Below are positions 49,749 to 60,754 of a stretch of DNA of 64,000 nucleotides, piece after piece (position 1 is the stretch's first letter; the number at the start of each line of letters is the position of its first letter). This DNA comes from an uncultured SAR86 cluster bacterium. Lineage in GTDB: Bacteria; Pseudomonadota; Gammaproteobacteria; Magnimaribacterales; AG-339-G14. The notes below the pieces were generated by a model. The model did no database searches and was not told the origin of the DNA. It saw only the letters and a program-made list of their open reading frames with translations. The stretch spans positions 62,001 to 126,000 of the forward strand of contig CABYXE010000001.1 of the NCBI GenBank assembly GCA_902522825.1, given 5' to 3'. Both the position numbers and the translations under genes were made by a program.

Positions 49749-52334
49749 TTACTTTAGTAAGTTTTCTACTTCTTCAAGAGCTAAATCTATTTTTTCAATA
49801 TTACCGCCGCCAGCTTGAGCAAAATCCTTTTTCCCGCCACCCTTAGCATCAATTATTTTTGAACAGGATTCTAGCAAATTTCTTGCGTCTATCGTATCTA
49901 TCAAGTCATCTGAAACAGAAATGATTGCCATAGCTTTAGATTGAAAATTTCCCAACAAAACTATCACTGCTTGTCCTACAGAGTTCTTTAATGAATCCAA
50001 GGATCCTCTAAGACTTGATAAATTAATATCATCTAGTCTTTTGATAAGAACATGCATTTGATTTATCGTTTTAAACTCTTCTTTTAAACTTAAAATTAAA
50101 CGTTCATTTTGTTTTTGTTCTACTTTTTTTAATCTTTCTTGATAGCTCTTTAATAGATTACTTGATTCTTTTATTTTATTAGGAATATTGCTTATCTCGA
50201 CTCCTAAGAAAGAAGATAACTCTAATAGTTCATTTTTAGAACTCATTATAATTTCTTCAGCAGCCTCGTTTGAAACAGCTTCAATTCTTCTAATTCCTGA
50301 AGATATGCTTGATTCAGATAGTATTTTAAACAACTTTATTTCACCCGAACTTTTGACGTGAGTTCCTCCACATAGTTCAATTGAAAAATCTCCCCCTATT
50401 TTTAATACACGAACTTTTTCGCCATACTTTTCTCCAAAAAATGCCAATGCACCAATTTTTATTGCTTGATCATAAGAAGATTCAAAAATTTCTGTTTTGA
50501 TATTGTTTTTAACAATTTCATTAACTTGATGGTCAATTTTTGTTATTTCATCTTTGCTCAAAGCCTTGTGATGAGAAAAATCAAATCTTAATTTTTCATC
50601 ATTTACCAATGAGCCCTTTTGTTCTACATGAGTTCCTAAAATATCTCTTAGCGATGCATGCATTAAATGTGTAGCCGAATGATTAGATTCAATTTTGCGT
50701 CTTTTTTTTGAGTCAATTTCCATCAATACATTTTGGTCCTTTTTAAACGAACCATTTTCTATCTTTGCAAAATGAATAAAATTACTACCTGATTTTTGAG
50801 TATCAGTAACTTGCGCAGAACCAATATCAGCTTTGATAAAACCAGAATCTCCTATTTGGCCTCCTGATTCAGCGTAAAAAGGAGTTTTATCTGTTATAAA
50901 TAAACATTCTCCTGAATCAACATTATCGACCTCTACACCGTCTTGAAAGATTAATTTAATTTGAGCCTCGGATGACTCTTGCTCATATCCTACAAATTTA
51001 GTTTCTTGATCTAAAGTAATTGAAGAAGGAATTAAAGCAGAAAAGGAACTAGATTCTTTTGCCATTTTTCTTTGATTTTCCATGCAACGTTCATAACTCT
51101 CTATGTCTACCTCAAGGTTTTTTTCTCTAGCTAAATCTATTGTCATGTCTAAAGGAAACCCATACGTATCGTAAAGCTTAAAAGCTAACTCTCCTGGAAT
51201 AGTTTCTGTTTTAAGTGAAATCAGTTCCTCTTCTAATAAGCTCATTCCAGTCATCAATGTATGACTAAATTGGTTTTCTTCATTTTCTAAAGAATCTTTT
51301 ATTAAATCTCTATTTTGAATCAACTCAGGATAAGTGCTGCCGAGACTATTAACCAGGATATCTATCGCCTTAGATAGAATATGATTTTCATTAGGGTTCA
51401 GTTTATGAGCATGTCGTAACGCTCTTCTTATAATTCTCCTCAAAACATAGCTTCGCCCTTCATTTCCTATGAGAACTCCATCAGAGAGCAGAAAAGAAGA
51501 AGATCTTAAATGATCTGCAATAACTCTTAACGAGGGATCAAATAGATTTTTTACATTTAATATTTCAGCAATATTTTTTATTAAAACCTCAAATATATCG
51601 GTCTTGTAATTATCATTTGTGTTTTGCATTACAGCAGTAATTCTTTCGAATCCCATTCCAGTATCCACAGAAGGCTTGGGCAAAGGCGACATATTTCCTT
51701 TTGCATCTCTATCGAATTGCATAAATACAAGATTATAAATTTCTATATATCTATCTCCAGACTCATTTCCTTCAGCAGGAGGATCTCCAATAAAATCATC
51801 TCCGTGATCGTAAAATATCTCAGAACAAGGACCACAGGGTCCTGTATCTCCCATTGACCAAAAATTATCTTCATCCAATCTATTAATTCTCTCTTTTGGA
51901 ACTCCTATCTTGTTGAGCCATATATTTTCTGATTCATCGTCACCTACATGAACGGTTATCCATAACTTTTCTTTCGGCAACTTATATTTTTCTGTTAGTA
52001 ATTCCCAAGCAAATTTAATGGCATCTTCTTTAAAATAGTCGCCAAAGCTAAAATTTCCTAACATTTCAAAAAAGGTATGGTGTCTTAAGGTATATCCAAC
52101 ATTTTCAAGATCATTATGTTTTCCTCCAGCTCTTATACATTTTTGCGAGGAAGTCGCTCTTTTGAGAGAAGTTTTTTCTGATCCAAGAAATACATCTTTG
52201 AATTGAATCATTCCAGCATTAGTAAATAATAAAGTCGGATCATTTTGAGGTACCAACGAAGAACTTTTTACATGCTCATGATTTTTTTCTTTAAAAAAGT
52301 CTAAAAAGGTTTGTCGAACTTCAGAGGAATGCAT
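49749..52334 (-). CDS. alaS: Alanine--tRNA ligase
   Basis: 861 residues. Class II catalytic core (LVPQNDPTLLFTNAGMIQFKDVFLG, HHTFFEMLGNFSFGDYF), the tRNA-recognition region, an editing domain with metal-binding HSATHLMH and CGGTH, a coiled coil, and a C-Ala domain ending GGGKKDFAQAGGG. Complete. The internal RRIIRRALRHAHKL is the usual basic tRNA contact. In an operon between a dienelactone hydrolase and lysC. Confidence 0.97.
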   Translation of the reverse strand: MHSSEVRQTFLDFFKEKNHEHVKSSSLVPQNDPTLLFTNAGMIQFKDVFLGSEKTSLKRATSSQKCIRAGGKHNDLENVGYTLRHHTFFEMLGNFSFGDYFKEDAIKFAWELLTEKYKLPKEKLWITVHVGDDESENIWLNKIGVPKERINRLDEDNFWSMGDTGPCGPCSEIFYDHGDDFIGDPPAEGNESGDRYIEIYNLVFMQFDRDAKGNMSPLPKPSVDTGMGFERITAVMQNTNDNYKTDIFEVLIKNIAEILNVKNLFDPSLRVIADHLRSSSFLLSDGVLIGNEGRSYVLRRIIRRALRHAHKLNPNENHILSKAIDILVNSLGSTYPELIQNRDLIKDSLENEENQFSHTLMTGMSLLEEELISLKTETIPGELAFKLYDTYGFPLDMTIDLAREKNLEVDIESYERCMENQRKMAKESSSFSALIPSSITLDQETKFVGYEQESSEAQIKLIFQDGVEVDNVDSGECLFITDKTPFYAESGGQIGDSGFIKADIGSAQVTDTQKSGSNFIHFAKIENGSFKKDQNVLMEIDSKKRRKIESNHSATHLMHASLRDILGTHVEQKGSLVNDEKLRFDFSHHKALSKDEITKIDHQVNEIVKNNIKTEIFESSYDQAIKIGALAFFGEKYGEKVRVLKIGGDFSIELCGGTHVKSSGEIKLFKILSESSISSGIRRIEAVSNEAAEEIIMSSKNELLELSSFLGVEISNIPNKIKESSNLLKSYQERLKKVEQKQNERLILSLKEEFKTINQMHVLIKRLDDINLSSLRGSLDSLKNSVGQAVIVLLGNFQSKAMAIISVSDDLIDTIDARNLLESCSKIIDAKGGGKKDFAQAGGGNIEKIDLALEEVENLLK

Positions 52335-52341
52335 TTTTTAT

Positions 52342-53043
52342 TTAAAAAAGCTCCGATAATAAATCTGTAAAAATTTTCCATGATCTTGCATCGGCGTTTT
52401 TAGAATATACAGCCCCAAAATCTGGATCATTTGCTTCAGGATTTGTGAATGAATGCATTGCATCGCCAAAAACATGCAATTGCCAATCAACTTTTTTAAT
52501 TGTCATTTCCTCCCTGAAAGATTCTATTTGGTCTTGCCCAACCATAGGATCTAATTGTCCGTGAAGAGCTAAAACTTTGGCTTTGATTTCATTTGAAGAA
52601 TTTTCAGGTCCAGCTAAAAATCCATGAAAACTAACCGCACCTTTAATATCAGCTCCCGTTCTAGCTAAGTCTAAAGCTACCAAACCTCCGAAACAGTAAC
52701 CCATTATTACTATTTTACTAGAATCTATAGTTTCAATTTTTGTAACTGCATCTAAAGCTGCAAGAACTCTTCTGCTCAATTCTTCTCTATCGTCAAGAAG
52801 CGGTTGCATCATCGACTGGTTTTCTTCTACGGAAGTTCCAATCTTTCCATCTCCATACATATCTAAAGCAAATGCTGCATATCCTAGCTGAGTTAATAGA
52901 TTTGCTTTCTCTTCAACAAATGCATCTCGGCCTGACCAAGTATGGGCAATTAAAATACATGGATGAGATTCTCCCTCAGGTTGAGCTAAATAACCTTCAA
53001 AAGAATTTTCTCCTGATTTGTATACTACGTTTTCTGTCTTCAT
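52342..53043 (-). CDS. Dienelactone hydrolase family protein
   Basis: 233 residues, alpha/beta hydrolase with a Cys nucleophile in [15 protein letters not shown], as in dienelactone hydrolases. The acid is in [11 protein letters not shown] and the His in [10 protein letters not shown]. Likely hydrolyses a small lactone or ester. Its ATG overlaps the stop of the gamma-carbonic anhydrase gene by 4 bases, and alaS follows after 7. Confidence 0.88.
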   Translation of the reverse strand: MKTENVVYKSGENSFEGYLAQPEGESHPCILIAHTWSGRDAFVEEKANLLTQLGYAAFALDMYGDGKIGTSVEENQSMMQPLLDDREELSRRVLAALDAVTKIETIDSSKIVIMGYCFGGLVALDLARTGADIKGAVSFHGFLAGPENSSNEIKAKVLALHGQLDPMVGQDQIESFREEMTIKKVDWQLHVFGDAMHSFTNPEANDPDFGAVYSKNADARSWKIFTDLLSELF

Positions 53044-53567
53044 ATTTTCTGCTCCTTAAGTTCTTTTTTAAACCTAATATAGTTTTCTGCATAATGACTT
53101 GCACTGCCAATTAGAATATCTTTCATAGAAGGATCTAATTCTTTTTTTACTTTAGCGGGTGAACCCATTACAAGAGAATAGTCAGGTATTTCCATGCCTT
53201 CTGTAACAAGAGAATTTGCTCCTATAAGACAATTTTTTCCTATTTTAGCTCCGTTGAGAATGACGCTATTTATACCAATTAGGGAATTATCTCCAATAGA
53301 ACATCCATGAAGCATCACTTTATGTCCAACTGTTACATTTTTGCCAATTTCTAAAGGATGTCCTGGATCTGCATGCAAAACTGATAAGTCTTGAATATTT
53401 GAGTTCTCTCCTATTTTGATATCCTCTACGTCTCCTCTAATTACGGCGCCAAACCAAACACTTACATTTTTTCCTAAAAATACTCTTCCCATTACTGATG
53501 CTGATGGAGCAACAAAATAATCATCGCCATCTGTAATAACCGTATGGTCACCTAATTTATAAATCAT
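53040..53567 (-). CDS. Gamma-carbonic anhydrase-like protein (left-handed beta helix)
   Basis: 175 residues of hexapeptide repeats. [65 protein letters not shown] and [11 protein letters not shown] are typical of YrdA/PaaY/CaiE. Zinc-binding His are at VLHAD, VGHKV and MLHG. Whether it is an active carbonic anhydrase is unknown. Overlaps the Nudix gene by 11 bases. Confidence 0.9.
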   Translation of the reverse strand: MIYKLGDHTVITDGDDYFVAPSASVMGRVFLGKNVSVWFGAVIRGDVEDIKIGENSNIQDLSVLHADPGHPLEIGKNVTVGHKVMLHGCSIGDNSLIGINSVILNGAKIGKNCLIGANSLVTEGMEIPDYSLVMGSPAKVKKELDPSMKDILIGSASHYAENYIRFKKELKEQKI

Positions 53568-54126
53568 AATCGAATTTTATATCTAATAAGTCTAAAAAGT
53601 TAATTGTAAAAGCTAATGTTAACCCCCAAATTTCAAATTTTTCAAAGTTAAACACAGGTGTTTTAAAAGTTTCCCCATTATAGTTAGTTACTTTTTCCGA
53701 GATATTAGGGTCATTTTTAAAAAAAGATAAAGGAACATGAAAAATTTCTGAAACTTCTTTTGAGTTTGCCGTGAAACATAGATTTTCCTCAATTAATCCA
53801 ATAAAGGGGGTTACACTTAATCCAAACCTTGATTTTAAGGTATCTAATTCACCTATTACTTTAATTTTACTTGCATCTAAGTCAATTTCTTCTACTGCTT
53901 CTCTAAGCGCAGTTTCGAGAAGAGAATTATCTTTTTTTTCTCTTTTGCCGCCTGGATAAGCTACTTCCCCCGGATGACTGGGTAAGTTTTTTGATCTCTC
54001 TGTCATCACAATAAATAACTCATCGTCTCTTTCGTAACAAATTATTAAAACTGCTGCTTGAGGCGAATCTTCTATGTATCCGTTAGGAGTATAATTTTTA
54101 AGTTTTGATTTTAAGGTAGATATCAT
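53557..54126 (-). CDS. Nudix hydrolase, CoA pyrophosphatase (NudL) type
   Basis: 189 residues. Nudix box with the CoA-type preface [38 protein letters not shown] supplies the metal-binding glutamates. The last conserved Gly of the box is Asp here (EEID). [14 protein letters not shown] and TPFIGLIEE fit NudL, which cleaves CoA or acyl-CoA to 4'-phosphopantetheine and ADP. First gene of the six-gene operon. Confidence 0.88.
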   Translation of the reverse strand: MISTLKSKLKNYTPNGYIEDSPQAAVLIICYERDDELFIVMTERSKNLPSHPGEVAYPGGKREKKDNSLLETALREAVEEIDLDASKIKVIGELDTLKSRFGLSVTPFIGLIEENLCFTANSKEVSEIFHVPLSFFKNDPNISEKVTNYNGETFKTPVFNFEKFEIWGLTLAFTINFLDLLDIKFDYDL

Positions 54127-54185
54127 TTTTAAAGGTATTAAAGATCAATTATACTTCTGATTCTTTTTAATTAACGAAATTTATC

Positions 54186-54719
54186 TTGAATTATTGTCCT
54201 AATTGCTCTGCAAAAGTATCTCTTAAAATCCCCGAGGGAGATAATAGAGAAAGATACGTTTGCGACTCATGCAACACAATACATTACTCAAATCCAAATG
54301 TGGTTGTGGGTACATTACCGGCATTTGAAGATAAAATTCTACTTTGCAAAAGAGCCATAGAGCCAAGAGTTGGTCTTTGGACAGTGCCTGCTGGATTTTT
54401 AGAAAATGGAGAGTCCTTACTTCAAGGAGCTTGGAGAGAAACCAAAGAAGAAACTCAAGCAGAAGTGGACATGAAAGAAATATTAACGATATTTAATATA
54501 CCTCAAATAAATCAAATTTATGTAATTTATAGAGCAGATATTGAAGACAATTCATTTGGTCCAACCTCTGAAAGTCTAGATGTACAGTTATTTTCTTATG
54601 ATGAAGTTCCTTGGGAAGAATTGGCTTTTCCATTCGTTCCAAAAACAATTAATCATTACTATGAATGTTTGAAGACTAAAAAATTTAATCTTCATACTGA
54701 AGATATAATTAGAAGGTAG
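54186..54719 (+). CDS. Nudix hydrolase with N-terminal zinc ribbon
   Basis: 177 residues from a TTG start (no ATG is available upstream of the cysteines). The zinc ribbon has CPNC and CDSC (residues 4-30), as in NADH-pyrophosphatase-like and ADP-ribose-type Nudix proteins. Nudix box: GFLENGESLLQGAWRETKEETQAEV. Substrate unknown, a dinucleotide is likely. It abuts the end of purL and is divergent from the NudL gene. Confidence 0.88.
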   Translation: MNYCPNCSAKVSLKIPEGDNRERYVCDSCNTIHYSNPNVVVGTLPAFEDKILLCKRAIEPRVGLWTVPAGFLENGESLLQGAWRETKEETQAEVDMKEILTIFNIPQINQIYVIYRADIEDNSFGPTSESLDVQLFSYDEVPWEELAFPFVPKTINHYYECLKTKKFNLHTEDIIRR

Positions 54720-57700
54720 TTAATTCACGAATTTTCTAGCGTTTAAAAACATTTCAAGCCATGGGCTAGGTTTTGAAACATCGGAATCGGTCCATGATAA
54801 TTGTTTATTTAAAAATGCTCTTTCAGGGTGGGGCATGAGGATAGTTACTTTCCCGTCTTTAGAACATACAGAAGAAACTCCTTCTGCAGACCCATTAGGA
54901 TTCAAAGGATATTTTTCAGTTGTTTCGCCCTTAGAATTGACATATTGCAGCGGAACCTGACGGTTAGAAATTAGTTTTTTTATTTTAGAATTATCAGAGA
55001 ACTCCATTCTTCCTTCTCCGTGTGCTACCGGAACGATTAGTTGAGAATCATCCATATTTTGAAAAAAAATAGATTTTGAATCATTTACTTTAATTTGAAT
55101 TAACCTTGCTTCAAATTGATTTGAAATATTCTTTTTTAAACTAGGCCAGTCTTCGCAACCAGGAATAATTTCTTTTAATTCAGATAAAACTTGGCACCCA
55201 TTACAAACGCCGAGAGAAAAAGTATCTGGACGATTAAAAAACTTTTCAAAATTATCTCTTAATTCGTTATTCATCAAAATTGAATTTGCCCATCCTCGTC
55301 CAGCTCCTAATACATCTCCATATGAAAAGCCTCCTGGAAAAGCCAGACCTATAAAGTCATCAAGATCAAAAAAATTATTTTTTAAATCTGTCATATGGAG
55401 GTCTACCACGTTAAAACCTGCTCTAGTAAACGCAGCTGACATCTCTATTTGCCCATTAATTCCTTGATCTCTTATAGCAGCTAATTTAGGTTTGGTCGAA
55501 AAGGAAATTTTAGAATTAGTTTCTTTGAATGAAATTTTTTGAACTAGCTGGTTATTCTTTCTTTCTAGAGAAACTCGAGATTCTTCTAAAGCACATAAGG
55601 GATTGTCCCTTATTGCTTGCATTTTTGAAGTAACACTAGTCCAGTTAGAAATTAAAGTTTCTAAATCAATAATTTCATCAAATTCATCTGTAGAAATTAA
55701 TAGGTGATCCTCTTTATTTGTATTCCCTAGATGCATCAACATACTTTCTGAATGAATTTTTTGCATGAAAGCTTCAATATCTGCATAGGTTCTTTCAGAG
55801 ACTTGAAATACAAAACCTAATTCCTCTGCAAATAAAAGTTTAAGTAAATCTTTCCTCTGCAATTTTGTCTTCAGACAAAAACCAGTATTTCCTGCAATCA
55901 TCATTTCAATCAAACAAGATACTAAACCACCATCAGAGATATCATGATAAGCAAAAACTTTTTTTTCTTTTATCAGATTAGCGAAGAAATTAAATATTTT
56001 AGGGAACTCATCTATAGCTTCCATATCTGGTACTTCGCCTAAATCTTGGCCCAAAATTTCAGCCAGCACTGCTCCTCCTAAACGATTTTTAAAAGAGCTA
56101 AAATTTATTTGTGCAACAACCAATTTTGAATTATCAATAAAATCAGGGGTAACGCTTTTAGTAATATCTGGTACTTGAGAAAAGGCTGAGACAATCAAAG
56201 ATTGAGGTGAAGTATTAGTTTTGTTTTCCCATGCAGTCTCCATTGATAAAGAATCTTTTCCTACTGGTATAGTTATATTCCATTCATTGCATAGCCTTTC
56301 AGAAATTGACTTTACGGTCTGATATAAATCAAAATTATTTACGTCATTATTTGGGGATGCCATCCAATTTGCAGATAGCTTTACTTTAGATAACTCTTCT
56401 ACTCCAGATGAAAGAATATTAGTTAAAGCTTCTGTAATTGCCACTCTTCCTGAAGCTGGAGCATTCGAAACTGCTAAAGGGGCTCTTTCACCAAGAGACA
56501 TTGCCTCACCTTCTATTGAGTCAAAATTTGCCATGGTAATACCATTGTCTGCTACTGGGATTTGATATGGTCCAACCATTTGATCTCGATAAGTTAAACC
56601 GCCTACATTTCTATCGCCAATAGTAATTAAAAAGTTTTTACTTCCTACCGTAGGATGCCTCAAAACATCTAAAATAGATTTTTTAATATCTAGATCTAAA
56701 TCAATTTCCACAGAGTTTTTTTTAGGTGCTTCTATTAAATTTCTTTTAAGTTGTTCTTTTGCTCCAAAGATAAAATTCATGTCTAGGTCTATGACATTTT
56801 CGTTTAAACTTTTATCTATCAAGATAAATTTTTTATCGTTGGTGAATTCACCAACGATAGCTAGAGGACATTTTTCTCTAGCGCAAATTCTTTTGAAGTT
56901 TTCAAGTTCTGATTCTTCCACGGCTAAAACATATCTTTCCTGAGATTCGTTACACCAAATTTCTAATGAGCTCATAGATTGATCTACTATTGGAATTTTA
57001 TTTAAATCAATAATTGCACCTAAATTACAATCCTTAGCTAATTCTGGAATTGCATTGGATAAACCACCTGCTCCAACATCATGAATAAAAGCAATAGGGT
57101 TATCTTTATCAAGCTGCCAGCATTGGTCTATTACTTCTTGACATCTCCTTTGCATCTCAGGATTTGATCTTTGCACCGAGGCAAAATCTAATTCCTCATT
57201 CGATTTTCCAGATTCAACCGAAGAGGCAGACCCTCCGCCTAGACCTATTAAATAACCTGGCCCCCCTAATACTATTATTTTAGCCGAGCTAGAAACTTTA
57301 GATTTATTAGTATGTATTGGCTTAATATTTCCTAAACCTCCAGCTAACATAATTGGTTTATGAAAACCAAAATACCTATCCTTATCTTTATGCTCAAAAG
57401 ACCTGAAGTATCCCAATATGTTAGGTCTTCCAAATTCATTGTTGAAAGAAGCTGCCCCAATGGGACCATTGATCATAATTTCCAAAGGAGAGGCAATTCT
57501 TTTAGGCTTATCTTCTTGCCCTTCCCACTTTTCTATATTGTCTGGAATTCTTAAATAAGAGACAGAAAATCCACACAAACCGGCTTTAGGCTTGGCTCCT
57601 CTTCCTGTTGCTCCTTCATCTCTTATTTCCCCACCAGAACCTGTAGCTGCGCCTGAAAAAGGAGCTATAGCAGTAGGATGATTATGCGTTTCTACTTTAA

Positions 57701-58589
57701 TACAAAAGTTATTCTGCTCTTCTACATATTTATATTCTTTAGTTATTGGGTCTGGATAAAACCTTTTTTTCCCTAAACCAGAAATTACCGCTGCATTATC
57801 GCTATAAGCTGACAAAACGCCGTCTGAATAATTTTTATATGTACTTTTTATAAAATCGAAAAGACTATTTTTTTCATTCCCTTGGTCAGTAACCCATAAT
57901 GAGTTAAAAATTTTATGCCTACAATGCTCAGAATTAATCTGTGAAAACATCATCAACTCAGTATCGGTGGCCTCTTTAGCTGCAGCTTCATACCCTTTAG
58001 TTAAATATTCTATTTCATAGTCGTTTAAAGCTAGCCCCATTGAAGAATTTAATAACTCTAAAGTTTTTTTACCATCCTTGAATTTAATAAACTGTGTTTT
58101 CTTTTTTTCTAATTTTAAAAAAGTATTATTTAAATTATTTGCATCACTAAAAAAAGATTCTGTAAGAGGGTCATATAGAATTTTTTCTAAATGAGAAACA
58201 TTTATTACTTTATTGGAAAATTTTATAGCCGTTAATTTTTCTATATTAGTTATCTCTTCCAATCCGCAGCTTTCAAATATATTTAGTGTTTTAGAGGCCC
58301 AAGGAGATTGAACTCCTTGTCTTGGAGAAGTAAAACAGAATTTTTTTAAATCGTAATCTTTTAAATAAGTCTCAACTTGAAGTAATTTAAAAATTTGAAA
58401 CTTTTTTTCTTCAGAAATTTCTTTCCATTCAGTCGACAATTCTAATAAATAAAAATCTTTTACTGTATTTAAGGTATTACTTGAAATATTTTCTACTCTA
58501 GATGAGAGATTTAAAAATTCAAAGTTGGTCAGAGAATCTTGCCCTAACAGACCAACTAATTTTGGATTAATTTGATAAATATCTAACAT
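54720..58589 (-). CDS. purL: Phosphoribosylformylglycinamidine synthase PurL (large, single chain)
   Basis: 1289 residues, the full-length proteobacterial FGAM synthase of purine synthesis. N-terminal PurS-like domain, synthetase halves with KVETHNHPTAIAPFSGAATGSGGEIRDE and HDVGAGGLSNAIPEL, and a C-terminal glutamine amidotransferase with nucleophile Cys in SLGVCNGCQVL and the His/Glu in MPHPERAF. ATP + FGAR + Gln to FGAM. Not in an operon with other pur genes. Confidence 0.98.
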   Translation of the reverse strand: MLDIYQINPKLVGLLGQDSLTNFEFLNLSSRVENISSNTLNTVKDFYLLELSTEWKEISEEKKFQIFKLLQVETYLKDYDLKKFCFTSPRQGVQSPWASKTLNIFESCGLEEITNIEKLTAIKFSNKVINVSHLEKILYDPLTESFFSDANNLNNTFLKLEKKKTQFIKFKDGKKTLELLNSSMGLALNDYEIEYLTKGYEAAAKEATDTELMMFSQINSEHCRHKIFNSLWVTDQGNEKNSLFDFIKSTYKNYSDGVLSAYSDNAAVISGLGKKRFYPDPITKEYKYVEEQNNFCIKVETHNHPTAIAPFSGAATGSGGEIRDEGATGRGAKPKAGLCGFSVSYLRIPDNIEKWEGQEDKPKRIASPLEIMINGPIGAASFNNEFGRPNILGYFRSFEHKDKDRYFGFHKPIMLAGGLGNIKPIHTNKSKVSSSAKIIVLGGPGYLIGLGGGSASSVESGKSNEELDFASVQRSNPEMQRRCQEVIDQCWQLDKDNPIAFIHDVGAGGLSNAIPELAKDCNLGAIIDLNKIPIVDQSMSSLEIWCNESQERYVLAVEESELENFKRICAREKCPLAIVGEFTNDKKFILIDKSLNENVIDLDMNFIFGAKEQLKRNLIEAPKKNSVEIDLDLDIKKSILDVLRHPTVGSKNFLITIGDRNVGGLTYRDQMVGPYQIPVADNGITMANFDSIEGEAMSLGERAPLAVSNAPASGRVAITEALTNILSSGVEELSKVKLSANWMASPNNDVNNFDLYQTVKSISERLCNEWNITIPVGKDSLSMETAWENKTNTSPQSLIVSAFSQVPDITKSVTPDFIDNSKLVVAQINFSSFKNRLGGAVLAEILGQDLGEVPDMEAIDEFPKIFNFFANLIKEKKVFAYHDISDGGLVSCLIEMMIAGNTGFCLKTKLQRKDLLKLLFAEELGFVFQVSERTYADIEAFMQKIHSESMLMHLGNTNKEDHLLISTDEFDEIIDLETLISNWTSVTSKMQAIRDNPLCALEESRVSLERKNNQLVQKISFKETNSKISFSTKPKLAAIRDQGINGQIEMSAAFTRAGFNVVDLHMTDLKNNFFDLDDFIGLAFPGGFSYGDVLGAGRGWANSILMNNELRDNFEKFFNRPDTFSLGVCNGCQVLSELKEIIPGCEDWPSLKKNISNQFEARLIQIKVNDSKSIFFQNMDDSQLIVPVAHGEGRMEFSDNSKIKKLISNRQVPLQYVNSKGETTEKYPLNPNGSAEGVSSVCSKDGKVTILMPHPERAFLNKQLSWTDSDVSKPSPWLEMFLNARKFVN

Positions 58590-58637
58590 TTAATTAGAAA
58601 AAATAATTATAACTGAGTTAGAAACTTAATTTAAATT

Positions 58638-60635
58638 TTAGGCGGCAAATAATCTATTTTTTAATTCAGTTATTTTATCTCTTAATTTAGCAGCTTCTTC
58701 AAATTCTAGCTTATTGGCATATTCCAGCATTAATTTTTCTAAAGAATCTATTTGTTTGGCTAATTCTTTAGGAGTCAAATAATCTTCTTCAATTTTTTTA
58801 TCCATTTCAGATAAAAATTGCTTTTTGGTGAAGTTTTTTGAACCTTCCATTACATCTGAGACAGGTTTTATTATTCCAGACGGAATAATATTGTTTTTCT
58901 TGTTGAAATTTAGCTGTATTTTCCTTCTTTCTTCAGTTTTCTTAATAGCTCTAGATATCGATCCTGTTTCTTTATCTGCGTATAGGATTGCATGACCATT
59001 AATATGCCTGGCAGCCCTACCTATAGTTTGGATAATTGAAGTTTCTGATCTCAAAAAACCTTCTTTATCGGCATCCAAAATTGCAACTAAAGAAACTTCA
59101 GGAAGATCTAACCCCTCCCTTAGCAAATTAATTCCTACTAAAACATCAAAATTTCCTAATCTAAGATCTCTTAAAATTTCTATTCGTTCGACAGTATCAA
59201 TATCTGAATGCAAATATCTAACATTAATATCTCTTTCAAATAAATACTGACTCAGGTCTTCAGCCATTCTTTTTGTTAAAACAGTCGCTAAAACTCTTTC
59301 CTTTCTTTTAACTTTTTCAGTTATTTCAGACATTAGATCATCAACTTGATTTGTTGCAGGACGAATTTCAATAGTCGGGTCGACTAAACCAGTTGGTCGT
59401 ACTATCAAATCAACTTTTTGTTCCATATTATTTTCTTCGTACTCTCCTGGAGTAGCTGAAACAAAAATTTTTTGTCCCGAGGTTGATTCCCATTCGTCGA
59501 ATCTCAAAGGCCTATTATCCAATGCGCTAGGTAGTCTAAATCCATATTCGGTTAAAGTTTCTTTTCTTGATCTGTCTCCTCTATACATGCCTTTAATTTG
59601 AGGAAGTGAGACATGAGATTCATCCACAAATACTATTGCATCCTCAGGAAGATATTCATATAAAGTCGGTGGTGATTCGCCTTCTTTTCTCCCAGAAAGA
59701 TATCTTGAATAATTTTCGATACCAGAACAAAAACCAAGTTCTTTTATCATTTCAATGTCGTACTTGGTTCTTTCTTCAATTCTTTGAGCTTCTATAAACT
59801 TTTCATTTTTTTTGAAAAATCTTACTCTTTCTCTCATTTCACTTCTTATTTCTTTAGTAGCATTTAACATTATGTCTCTTGAAGTAACATAATGAGTTTT
59901 AGGGAAAATAGTTATTCTGGGAACTTCTTTAAAAATTTCTCCCGTAAGAGGATCGAACATCTTTAACGATTCTATTTCATTATCAAACATTTCTATTCTA
60001 AGAGCCTCTGCTTCAGATTCGGCGGGAAAAACATCGATTACATCCCCTTTTACTCTATAGGTTGCTCTTGTAAATTCGATATCATTTCTTTTGTACTGTA
60101 GTTCAGCTAATCTAAGCAATAAAACATTTTGATCAATTTCATCGCCTCTATCTAGATGCAGAACCATCTGAAGATAAGATTTTGGGTCGCCTAATCCATA
60201 AATAGCAGAGACGGATGCAACTATCACGACATCTCTTCTTTCCATAATTGCTTTAGTAGCTGAAAGACGCATTTGTTCAATATGTTCATTAATAGAGGCA
60301 TCTTTTTCTATGAAAGTATCAGATGTAGGCACATACGCTTCTGGCTGATAATAATCATAATAAGAAACAAAATACTCTACTGAATTATTAGGAAAAAATT
60401 CTTTAAATTCACCGTACAGTTGTGCTGCTAAAGTTTTGTTATGTGCCATAACAATTGCAGGCCTTTGTACTTCTTGAATTACATTGGCCATTGCAAAAGT
60501 TTTTCCTGAACCAGTTACTCCCTGCAAAGTTTGATTCAAAAGGCCGTCATTTAGGCCTTTGACAAGTTTTGATATCGCCTTAGGTTGATCTCCAGCAGGA
60601 CTAAAATCTGATTTTATTTCAAATGTTTTACTCAT
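58638..60635 (-). CDS. uvrB: Excinuclease ABC subunit UvrB
   Basis: 665 residues. Walker A GVTGSGKT, the beta-hairpin [21 protein letters not shown] that clamps DNA, DEAD-like [26 protein letters not shown], helicase motif [11 protein letters not shown], and the C-terminal UvrC-binding UVR domain [20 protein letters not shown]. Damage verification in nucleotide excision repair. Unlike in E. coli, no LexA box is seen upstream; the promoter must lie in or near the divergent tRNA-Asn gene. Confidence 0.98.
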   Translation of the reverse strand: MSKTFEIKSDFSPAGDQPKAISKLVKGLNDGLLNQTLQGVTGSGKTFAMANVIQEVQRPAIVMAHNKTLAAQLYGEFKEFFPNNSVEYFVSYYDYYQPEAYVPTSDTFIEKDASINEHIEQMRLSATKAIMERRDVVIVASVSAIYGLGDPKSYLQMVLHLDRGDEIDQNVLLLRLAELQYKRNDIEFTRATYRVKGDVIDVFPAESEAEALRIEMFDNEIESLKMFDPLTGEIFKEVPRITIFPKTHYVTSRDIMLNATKEIRSEMRERVRFFKKNEKFIEAQRIEERTKYDIEMIKELGFCSGIENYSRYLSGRKEGESPPTLYEYLPEDAIVFVDESHVSLPQIKGMYRGDRSRKETLTEYGFRLPSALDNRPLRFDEWESTSGQKIFVSATPGEYEENNMEQKVDLIVRPTGLVDPTIEIRPATNQVDDLMSEITEKVKRKERVLATVLTKRMAEDLSQYLFERDINVRYLHSDIDTVERIEILRDLRLGNFDVLVGINLLREGLDLPEVSLVAILDADKEGFLRSETSIIQTIGRAARHINGHAILYADKETGSISRAIKKTEERRKIQLNFNKKNNIIPSGIIKPVSDVMEGSKNFTKKQFLSEMDKKIEEDYLTPKELAKQIDSLEKLMLEYANKLEFEEAAKLRDKITELKNRLFAA

Positions 60636-60653
60636 CTTTTATACTTTTTTGCT

Positions 60654-60659
60654 TATAAT
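60654..60659 (+). promoter_or_regulatory. -10 element for tRNA-Asn
   Basis: TATAAT ends 11 bases before the tRNA 5' end, a spacing fitting a short precursor leader. No convincing -35 is seen. Confidence 0.5.
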
Positions 60660-60670
60660 ACATCTCGTTT

Positions 60671-60746
60671 TCCGCGATAGCTCAGTTGGTAGAGCAAATG
60701 ACTGTTAATCATTGGGTCGCAGGTTCGAGCCCTGCTCGCGGAGCCA
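60671..60746 (+). tRNA. tRNA-Asn (anticodon GTT)
   Basis: 76-nt cloverleaf with encoded CCA and discriminator G. Acceptor TCCGCGA/TCGCGGA, anticodon stem AATGA/TCATT around CTGTTAA (GTT), T loop TTCGAGC. Eight bases upstream of the nuclease ATG, so the two are probably cotranscribed. Confidence 0.97.
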
Positions 60747-60754
60747 GCTCAAAA

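Noticed and set aside
60686-60754. Track start of the nuclease within tRNA-Asn
   Set aside because: The first 23 residues are a translation of the tRNA gene; the ATG after it is the natural start.
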